Part shown: positions 55,575-64,000 of the stretch, in pieces
How the letters are laid out: the number at the start of each line of letters is the position of its first letter
Position numbering within the stretch: position 1 is the first letter of the stretch
Source: Poecilobothrus nobilitatus
Lineage: Eukaryota; Arthropoda; Insecta; Diptera; Dolichopodidae
Assembly: GCA_947095535.1 (NCBI GenBank)
Contig: OX352774.1
Location: 109,681,996-109,745,995 of the forward strand
Reading direction: 5' to 3'
DNA: 64,000 bases
Made by a program: the position numbers and the translations under genes
The notes under the pieces: model-generated
Told to the model about the DNA's origin: nothing
The model's database searches: none
What the model saw: the letters and a program-made list of their open reading frames with translations, nothing else

Positions 55575-58088
55575 CGAGGAAGAGTGCAGTAGAGTAGACT
55601 GTGTCAACTCTGGGATACCCGTATGAACGTAATATATCCTGTTTCTATAAAACTGGATCATCTTTTAAAAACATTCAGAGTTTTAGTACCGAACTACAGA
55701 GATATATTTATGTAAATTGTGGAGTTGTATGATAGCTACCCGAATCTATTGCGCCTAGCTTCATTAAGTTCCAAGAAATGCAAAAAGCCTGAACCGGCTG
55801 CTTTAGACCATTCAAATTTTACAAAAGTTTTTGGCATGCAACTCGACACTTTTTCACTAAATTTCAGATAGCTAGCTTCAATAGACACTGAGTTATTTTC
55901 ATTTAAAAAGAGAAGTTGTATGGCAACCATCCGAACCTGTCATATCATCACAACCAAATTTTACAGAAGTTGTTGCCATAAAACTCGATCATCATTTGCA
56001 AAATTTCAGATACCTAGATTGAATAGACACTGGGTTATTTCCATTTAAAGAAAGAAGTTGTATGGCAGCTACTCGAACCCGGCGGCTGAAAATGCTGGAG
56101 TTAAATAGCAAAACTAACAATTTTGTAACAGTGACGTAAAAAAAATTTCAGCCTCCTAACTCCTTTATTTTTTGAGTTATCGTGCGGACGGACACTGAGT
56201 TATTTTCATTTAAAAAGAGAAGTTGTATGGCAGCTACCCGAACCCGTCGCACCACCACAACCAAATTTCGCAGAAGTTGTTGCCATAAAACTTGATCATC
56301 ATTCGCAAAATTTCAGATACCTAGATTGAACAGGCACTGGGTTATTTCTATTTAAAGAAAGACGTTGTATGGCAGCTACCCGAACCCGGGGACAGAAAAT
56401 GATGGAGTTAAATAGCAAAACTAACAATTTTACAAAAGTGACGTAAAAAAATTTTCAACCTCCTAGCTCCTCTATTTTTTGAGTTATCGTGCGGACGGAC
56501 ACTGAGTTCTTTCATTTAAAAAGAGATTTTGTATGGCAGCTACCCGAACCCGTCACACCACCACAACCAAATTTTGCAGAAGTTGTTGCCATAAAACTTG
56601 ATCATCATTCGCAAAATTGCAGATACCTAGATTGAACAGACACTGGGTTATTTCCATTTAAAGAAAGACGTTGTATGGCAGCTACTCGAACCCGGGGACA
56701 GAAAATGCTGGAGTTAAATAGCAAAACTAACAATTTTACAAAAGTGACGTAAAAAAATTTTCAGCCTCCTAGCTCCTCTATTTTTTGAGTTATCGTGCGG
56801 ACGGACACTGAGTTCTTTTCATTTAAAAAGAGATTTTGTATGGCAGCTACCCGAACCCGTCACACCACCACAACCAAATTTTGCAGAAGTTGTTGCCATT
56901 AAACTTGATCATCATTCGCAAAATTTCAGATACCTAGATTGAACAGGCACTGGGTTATTTCTATTTAAAGAAAGACGTTGTATGGCAGCTACCCGAACCC
57001 GGGGACAGAAAATGCTGGAGTTAAATAGCAAAACTAACAATTTTACAAAAGTGACGTAAAAACATTTTCAGCCTCCTAGCTCCTCTATTTTTTGAGTTAT
57101 CGAGCGGACGGACACTGAGTTCTTTTCATTTAAAAAGAGATTTTGTATGGCAGCTACCCGAACCCGTCGCACCAGCACAACCAAATTTTGTAGAAGTTGT
57201 TGCCATAAAACTTGATCATCATTTGCAAGATTTCAGACGCCTAGCTTTATTAACTTCCAAGAGGTGCAAGAAGCCTGAACCGGCTGTTCTAGGCCAATCA
57301 AATTTTACAAAAGTTGTTGGCATATAACTCGACACTTCTTTACTAAATTTCAGATTCCTAGCTTCAATAAACACTGAGTTATTCTCATTTAAACGGATAA
57401 GTTGTATGGCAGCTACCCGAACCCGCCGCACCACCATAACCAAATTTTATAAAAGTTTTTGCCATAAAACTTGATCATCATTTGCAAAATTTCAGACGCC
57501 TAGCTTCATTAGGTTCCAAGAGGTGCAAGAAGTCTGAACCGGCTGCTCTAGACCAACCAAATTTTACAAAAGTTGTTGGCATGTAACTCGACACCTCTTT
57601 ACTAAATTTCAGATTCCTAGCTTCAATAAACACTGAGTTATTCTCATTTAAACGGAGAAGTTGTATGGCAGCTACCCGAACCCGCTGCACCAGCACAACC
57701 AAATTTTACAGAAGTTCTTGCCATAAAACTTGATCATCATTTGCAAAATTTTAGAAACCTAGCTTGAATAGATACTGAGTAATTTCTATATAAAGATAGA
57801 AGTTGTATGGCAGCTACTCGAACCCGCCGACCGAAAATGTTGGATTTAAATAGCAAAACTAACAATTTTGCAAAAGTGACGTAAAAAAAATTTCAGCCCC
57901 CTAGCTCCTTTATTTTTTGAGTTATCGTGCGGACGGACGGACGGACGGACGTACATGGCTTAATCGACTCAGAATTCGATTCTGAGCCGATCCATACCTT
58001 TGACACTATATCTAGCTCGACTCCTTTAAGGCGTCACAAACGTAATGGCAAATTTATTATACCCTTGAACATAGTTCATACGGGTATA
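55575..58088 (-). mobile_element. Hairpin/GTCC element, family B copy 4
   Basis: Complete reverse-orientation copy, 2514 bp. Low end CGAGGAAGAGTGCAG, high end GTTCATACGGGTATA. A long GGAC tract (57928-57951) is the GTCC core; CGTGCGGACGGACACTGAG recurs at 56181, 56488, 56794 and 57101, marking the 307-bp tandem block also seen in B2. The minus-strand frames at 55736-57702 (about 64-74 codons) are the tandem units. It forms an inverted pair with B2. Confidence 0.88.
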
Positions 58089-58446
58089 AAAATATCAAAG
58101 ATCTAAAAGGATTATTTAAATTAAATAAATTATCCTGATTTTATTTTCAACAAAATATAATTTTTGAATTAATTTCATATATTTTATTAAAATCAATAGT
58201 AAATAAAGACAGAGAATTTTTAGTCAATTAATTTTAATATACTTTTGTTTTCTCCAAGGAATATGGTAATCATCAAAAGTTATAAAAGAAAAATATTAAA
58301 TTTACCTTATCTAACTACAAATCTGGGCTATTAAGTTTAATGTTGAATGATCTTGAGTTCAAATGCTGGTAATGTTCGCACTTAGTAATTAGTAGCTGGG
58401 GCAAACAATCCTGAAAACATATCATTTACTTTTTTTTTTTAATACA
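58089..58446. other. AT-rich spacer
   Basis: Nothing recognised between B4 and the SINE. Confidence 0.5.
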
Positions 58447-58614
58447 TTTCTCTGCCACATAAATGTGGACAGGAAATAACACAACCTTTCCTGTTCTGGC
58501 GTGGCTGTAAATGTCGTAAGAGGGAATAACTCTTACGACGCCTGTGGGCTTTGATCCTACATTCCCTCGGTGTTTACAGCTGACGCTCTTACCCACTAGG
58601 CCAACTTTCGGTCA
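58447..58614 (-). repeat. tRNA-derived SINE, family S1 (best copy)
   Basis: Minus strand: head GTTGGCCTAGTGGGTAAGAG (A box), AACACCGAGGGAATGTAGG, a B-box-like GGATCAAAGCCCAC, the hairpin TCGTAAGAG...CTCTTACGA, ACAGCCACGCCAGAACAGG, and a tail with CCACATTTATGTGG (itself a small hairpin) before an A-run. It defines the S1 consensus used for the other copies. Confidence 0.85.
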
Positions 58615-58884
58615 TAATTACATAGGATTACCGTTATCATATTTTATTGTAGTTGTTTTTTACATGTCTAAGAAATTATCACTTTTTGAAGCATCAGCAA
58701 AAATTCCAAACCTCATATTCAAGTCGTTTCCATTTGACTGTAAAATTACATTGTACAAATATTTAATATTTTGCTTGTATTTTTATTTTAAATCATGGTA
58801 ATCACAATTCACACACTTCAAAATTTTTAATAATCTTCGAAAATTTTTAAATTTCGGATTTTGTATTTGTATCGAAGCATAGAC

Positions 58885-59015
58885 CTTAACACAAATTTGT
58901 CTCAACAAATTAGAAAATGTTTAACTACAGACCAATTTTCAAGAATTAGATGGGTTAATAGAATCACGAATGTAGAAGTATTGAGAAGAGGGGTGAACTT
59001 AATAGAATTTTTAAA
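58885..59015 (+). pseudogene. RTE-type LINE relic, part 1
   Basis: An open frame reads RIRWVNRITNVEVLRR, then GVNLIEFLNK, the equivalent of the RILKISWTDRVTNEEVLRR-like block of RTE elements. It ends exactly where element C5 begins. The continuation is at 59480-59695. Confidence 0.7.
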
Positions 59016-59473
59016 CAAGGTAGAATGTGAACAAACGGTTTTTAAAAACCCAAAATTTCCCAAAGATAATACGAATTGTTTAGAATGATGGCTTGCACCA
59101 AAATTTGAAAATTTCATATAAGAAAAAATGTGGAAAAAGGATTTTTTTACAATTTTTAGAAGGTGTAAGTTCACAACCCAATATAACAAAGAAAAAACCG
59201 TTAACACACTTAAAAATATATTATTGAAGCGTCAATTTTTATGTCTTGTTAAAGAAAAATTTGTGCAGGTGCCTAAGTTGCAGGTGTATAAAAATATAAA
59301 ATTTGGGGCTATATGAAAAAGGTGTTCTATAACATTATTTTTTTTATGAGACCTACCCATGGTTAAAATTTTTTTTCTCTCTCTTTAACGAAAAGTTTCG
59401 TAAACAGACGTACAGACAGATGGACGGACGTGAAACTAATAAGCACATTTTTTCATTTTTTTGGAAATATGCT
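59016..59473 (-). mobile_element. Family C element C5, internally deleted
   Basis: Low end CAAGGTAGAATGTGAAC (3' end of C in reverse), high end AAGCACATTTTTTC...GGAAATATGCT, the C hairpin with GGACGGACGTGAAACTAATA next to it. 458 bp against 1292 bp in C4; the missing part is the duplicated interior. It interrupts the RTE relic. The minus-strand frame at 58902-59207 spans the junction and is not a gene. Confidence 0.8.
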
Positions 59474-59479
59474 AAAAAG

Positions 59480-59695
59480 ATAAAACATTAAAATCTGCTT
59501 CTTTACCCCTGTAATGTATCCACAAAACTATAGTCTTCTACATCTTATTCTCGGAGGTAAAACACAAGGAAGAAAAAGAATATCTTGACTGAAGAAACTC
59601 AGAACATGGTTCAATGCGCCAATAAAATCTTTATTCAGAGCAGAAGTGAACAAAGTTAAGATCACCTACATGATAACCAACGGGTGATAATGGAT
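59480..59695 (+). pseudogene. RTE-type LINE relic, part 2
   Basis: An open frame from about 59500 reads VMYPQNYSLLHLILGGKTQG, RKRIS, a TGA where RTE has Trp, then LKKLRTWFNAPIKSLFRAEV and NKVKITYMITNG. This is the GK.EG.R..GRRR.SWLKNLR.W block and the end of the RTE protein. Few lesions, so younger than the relic at 3775. Confidence 0.75.
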
Positions 59696-60689
59696 ATCAC
59701 ACTTAAAGAAGAACTGAAGGAATGCATAGTAAACTATAATTTCGGATAATAGATGAAACAAATTTAAAACTTCAACATTTAAAAATTTATAGCAATTTTT
59801 TCAGAAAGTTAATGCTTCTTTATTAGAAAATCGAAAAATTTTTAGATCCAGCATTAGTACAATTCAGAATACTTTATTTTATTAATGAAATAATAATTTT
59901 ATGTAGTTTTTAGTTCAAATCAAACAACTGCAGAAGTGCAATTTACCATCTCTCATAACGGAATAAAGGAAATTTATAATTTTTCTAATAAAATTAAAAA
60001 ATAAAATCTAATAATAAATATTTAATCATACAAAAGAAAAACAATTTCGATGTAAAATTAAGAATAAGAAATTGTTGACTTACACAAAAACCGGAAATGA
60101 TTTTTTCAATAATCATAAAGCAACAATTACCATTACCCAAGATTATCTTTTTATATTAAAATCCTCAACTCCTTGATATTCAGATGGTTTTAAAAATTTA
60201 AAAAGTAATGTTTAATGTGTTTTAAAATACAAATATAAATACATAAACAATGGAGAATTTTATCAATGTCACCAGGATATAATAAATATAATATGGTACT
60301 ACATAACATTAAAGAATTAAAGAGTTTTATTTTTCTTAATTCCTTTTTCAGTTTTTGATATCTAAAAAACAATACTTGTATTTTAATTTTTTCTTTGAAT
60401 CGTAGCAATTTTTTAAAATTTACTCCTTAAATTCCATATGGCTAATTAAAATAAATTATTTTTATTATTAAGCATAAGTTTTTTTTATCTTGTATTTTAA
60501 TCTTAAATTACATTAATTTTTTTTTTTTTAATAATACAACAATTCCTTTTACGTGTCAATTCCAGATAAATCTCTGAACAATTTTAGTTTTATTTTATCA
60601 CTTTTAGACTAAGGAAATTCATTTGACATAAGTTTTTGGAAATTTTTCTTAAACTTTTGAAAAAATAAGCTTTTATGTTCATTTATTTA
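59696..60689. other. AT-rich intergenic DNA
   Basis: No recognised feature. The frame at 60190-60408 is not supported. Confidence 0.5.
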
Positions 60690-61300
60690 GAACATTTATT
60701 TTAAACCATATGGGATAAATAAAACTACGAACCTTTAAATACAGACAGATTTCATAAAAAAAAAAAAGTTATAAATTTTCTTCAAAGGCTTAAATGTAAA
60801 GCTTCAACCCCTTTTCAAATAAATTTTATCTGAAATTCAAAGAAGTTGAACGACAGTAAATTTCAAAGATTTCACAAATGAAAACAAAATAAATTTAAAC
60901 TTGTGCTATTCACTACTCAAATATATGTTATACTTTAACATAATGTAAAATCTAAATTTTACATTCGCGTAACTTTTAAAAGCTTAAGTTTCTAAACTGC
61001 AAATGAAAGGAGTAAATTTGCAAATAAACATCAGTTAACTTAGAATTTGTTTACGTATTTCATCCCTGTTTAAAACGTATTAGGCGCCAAAAATTGCCGT
61101 GAAGCTATAAAAGGGGTCTGAAACCTACGGACACTTGCAAAATTTTTAAAGATTAAAAGCTGAAATTAAAGTTAATACATTATATTTTTACTTGTATAGC
61201 GGTAATTGCGTTCTTATATATAGAGTGATCCTGAAAAAATAAATTATAGAAGTGTTTCCTGATTTTTCAAAATTCTAATCACAAGTACAAATTTTAATGC
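60690..61300 (+). mobile_element. Possible strongly decayed family C element
   Basis: Blocks in the C order with heavy divergence: AGATTTCATAAAAAAAA (C4: AGGTCTCATAAAAAAAA), CATCCCTGTTTAAAACGTATT (CACCCCCTGTTTATGAGCTATT), TTAGGCGCCAAAAATTG (TTAGGGCTTAAAAATTG), ATACATTATATTTTTACTTG (TAATATATTTTTACGTG). The ends are not visible. Similarity judged by eye. Confidence 0.35.
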
Positions 61301-63104
61301 AAAATTAGTGACAACCCTAAGTGACTTTATATTAAATTTTTGAATTTATGCACCTTAGAAAATCCTTAAATTACATACTCCCCTTGTTTTTTATTTTAAT
61401 ATGTAGATACGATTATTCATATTACAAATATTTTCAATTCAATTTTCATTTAAATTTTTTTAAATGCTTTAGGAAACAGTTTTTCTAACAAACACTGTTT
61501 TGCCAAGAGGAAAAGAACGAAAAGATAAAATTAAAAATATATGATAATTATTACGAATATTAAATTTAATTAAACTTAAACTAAAAAGTAAAAACAAAAA
61601 AAAAAGAAAATATTACTTAATTTATTTCAATAAACTTTCTTTTGAATATTTTTTAGTTTATTTATACATACTCAACAAACTATCTATAAGAATAAGTGGG
61701 AAAACTTTATTACTTTCTTTTCATTCATGTTTAATATTTCTATTTTTTTTATTTTTTTTTTTTTTTTGTTTTATTTTTAATTAACAAGAAATGAAAAAGT
61801 TTTTCTTTGTATTAAGATTCAAAATTTTATGTTTAATGTTATAATTATAAATTTCCTTCCAGAATAATTTGAATTAAGAAATTTTTACAGGATTTCCATA
61901 TTCTATGCCCTTCTGCAATTTCCGTTTATGATAATCTAAAATAATTTTAAAGTGTTTTACTTATTCTGAAAATTTAAAATATAAAATTTAAAATAAAATA
62001 TTGAAAATCAAATTTAATTTTTTTAATGGAAAAAAGAAAAGTTACAGATAGATATACACTTATGGGTATCTTTAATGCGAAAAAATCATTTCTTTTTGCA
62101 CAAAAGATGATAAACTCAAAATATTATTTTGATTTCGGGCACTTTGAAGACTCGTCAGTTTAGGTCATCTTCTCTACTAAGTAAGAGCTTTTTCTAGCAC
62201 CACACATTACTCAAGTAATAAAGTTTTTATTGTACTGTGCACAAGGTTTAATTTTTACAACTTACAATGATGTAAAGTTTCTAAATTATTATTTTTTTAC
62301 TTTTTTTAGAAAAAACTGTTGATAGGCCGCCCAAATCAGATTTGATTGTTCTCATATTGTCTAAAAAAAAAAAATGTAGTCATATCTAGCTAGTTTTCGA
62401 TACAAATAAACAATCATTTTCTTTAAAATCCTACGTAATTAATTAACTTTGGTTAGATTTATTCTATTTCAAAAAATTCAAATTCAAATAATGATCTTTA
62501 GTTTAGTTTCAGATTCATATGATGACTTCAACAAGGGTTCATCGCTTGAATCTTTTTTTTCAATTATGATTGAATTTTAAATTGCACTAAATTGGAACTG
62601 TTCCAAATTTTTCCAATTAATTTTTAAGTATCTGGTAACTTCAATATTATAATAATTACTTCAATACAATAACTAAAGTATCTGGTAACTTCAATATTAG
62701 TATATTTCAAATTTTAGCAGTCGCCTTTTTATACACATAATTAATATTATATGCATATAAACAATTAAGTAAATATATTTAAACTTACATATTATTTATT
62801 GATACTTGTACATTAAGCCAAAATGAAAATGGCAAAAAATATAAAGTTCCTTTATTATTTTATCCTTTAGAGTTTATTGTCTCTCCTTTCACTGCTATAA
62901 GGTGCATAGAGCCTCCACTAAGCTATTTATTTGTTTATATTTGACTATAAGCTTCAGTTTCCGGAATCATTAATTTAACCAAACCGCTAAGTGTTCGACT
63001 GTAATTATTGTACAAGACTGTATAAGTCGCAAATATTTTTATTCCTGCGCCATCTATTATCTTATACAAAAATTATTTTATTTTTATATTAATAATATAT
63101 ATTA
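61301..63104. other. AT-rich intergenic DNA
   Basis: Nothing recognised. A poly-T tract lies at about 61743-61768 and a short AAAGTATCTGGTAACTTCAAT-type duplication near 62627-62698. Confidence 0.5.
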
Positions 63105-63186
63105 CGATATGATTACGATCGAGGTTTGAACTTGAGACTTTTCTAATAAAAGGTCGGTGTCTTACGCTCTACGCCTTTTGGCTGAA
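63105..63186 (-). repeat. tRNA-derived SINE head, S4-like
   Basis: Minus strand: CAGCCAAAAGGCGTAGAGCG (A-box side) and CAAGTTCAAACCTCGATCG (B box), followed by AT-rich tail sequence containing TAATATAAAAATAAAATA. It is closer to the S4 heads than to S1-S3. Confidence 0.6.
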
Positions 63187-63770
63187 TATTAAGAATATAT
63201 AGTTATTAAAATATAAATTATTATTTTTCATTTATGTGTACTTCTTATTATGTATTTCAATAGTTCAAATATTTATTTACTAGCCTTTTGCTTTAATAAT
63301 TTTGCTTAGTTTCTTTCTACTACTGTATTACTATTAGATATTTCTTACCTGTTCTGCGAGTTGTACATGCCACACATTTCCATTTAGATTGTATAACAAC
63401 AGCTGCTGTAATTCTATATTGTGTACCAATGTTTATTATATCTCTCTTCTCCATAATCATTTTCACCGCAATTGGGTCTTCACCATTGTTGTAATTCTCA
63501 ATTTACAGATGGAACATTTTGTAAATTGAGTCACGGTTATACAGTTTATACTAGGTAGGAGATAATGGTAAAAAATAGAATTAAAGAAAAAAAAATTAAA
63601 TAAAATAATTTTAATTAAACTGCTTTAAATTTGTGTATCAATCTCTTTTTTGTTAATATTCATTTATAAAACAGTGAAAGAACAATGATATAAAGAACTT
63701 AAAATTATAACTTAATTTTACTACATATAATTTATCCTAAGGGGATTCTTCCATATAGGTCGCTCGAGCT
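63187..63770. other. AT-rich intergenic DNA
   Basis: Nothing recognised. Confidence 0.45.
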
Positions 63771-63775
63771 TTTAA

Positions 63776-63885
63776 AATGACGTCATCACATAACGGTACT
63801 TTTTCGGTATATAATAAATATAGGGTGATAAAAATCATAAATAACGGTAATTTATAGGGTGATAAATATAATAAATACGGTATAG
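63776..63885. repeat. TGACGTCA palindrome and GGGTGATAAA tandem repeat
   Basis: TGACGTCATCAC near 63779 contains a full CRE/ATF-type palindrome. It is followed by about two and a half imperfect units of ATAGGGTGATAAA...ATAAATAACGGTA (roughly 38-40 bases each) up to 63882. The end of the window has AATATCTCAGAAACGG, a phrase typical of repeat interiors, so an uncatalogued element may begin here. Confidence 0.5.
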
Positions 63886-64000
63886 TCTTGTAGTGTGTCT
63901 TTGAAAATTTCGAAAATTACACAGTATAGTGATTTTTTTTTGATAGTTAGAATTTTTTTTTTTTAAATTCACACTTTGAACTGCAATATCTCAGAAACGG

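Noticed and set aside
58902..59207. 101-codon minus-strand frame
   Set aside because: Spans the junction between the RTE relic and C5, so it is an artefact of the insertion.

Overview
The window is an extremely AT-rich, gene-poor stretch of what looks like an insect nuclear genome, most likely a fly. The evidence is: an apparently full-length I/Jockey-group LINE with a TCAGT-type initiator at its first base; tRNA-derived SINEs; relics of RTE LINEs; and many copies of hairpin-ended elements that carry a (GTCC)n tract after a 'CCATGTNCGTCCGTCC'-like core. That core resembles the mini-me / DINE-1 (Helentron-associated) elements known from Diptera. No bacterial, phage or organelle gene is visible. 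No complete host gene can be supported; a few exon-like stretches near 51.2-53.3 kb are noted with low confidence.

Layout. 1-6.7 kb: SINE copies, an RTE LINE relic (minus) and a possible second LINE relic in AT-rich DNA. 6.7-29.9 kb: a transposon graveyard with family A (10288-11858, 18288-19861, 22601-27867), family B (6733-7477, 13348-15748), family C fragments, a 3.7 kb TIR element (E) inside the third A copy, two MITEs and a transposase relic inside E, a MITE at 28971-29539 and a short D element at 29649-29886. 31.4-38.8 kb: a LINE C-terminal relic, then the one intact coding unit, a 5.7 kb LINE (32650-38394) with ORF1 (zinc-knuckle gag-like) and ORF2 (endonuclease, RT, RNase H) between 15-bp target-site duplications. 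A SINE that shares the LINE's 3' end follows directly. 38.8-49.6 kb: mostly empty AT-rich DNA with a SINE and two fold-back elements that share a core. 49.6-59.7 kb: C4, an F/array fragment, B3, B4, a SINE, and an RTE relic split by a C element. 59.7-64 kb: AT-rich DNA with a possible decayed C element, a SINE head and a small tandem repeat at the end.

How the parts work together: these are layers of mobile DNA, not a pathway. The LINE supplies (or supplied) reverse transcriptase that SINE S3 probably borrows through a shared 3' tail, but this LINE copy has YADN in place of the catalytic YADD. Families A, B, C and D share one plan: terminal hairpin, GTCC core, variable tandem interior, subterminal inverted repeat, small stem-loop, then an end ...TCCTCG or ...ACCTTG followed by T. 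This fits rolling-circle Helentron-type non-autonomous elements. Several insertions can be ordered because uninterrupted paralogues lie in the same window.
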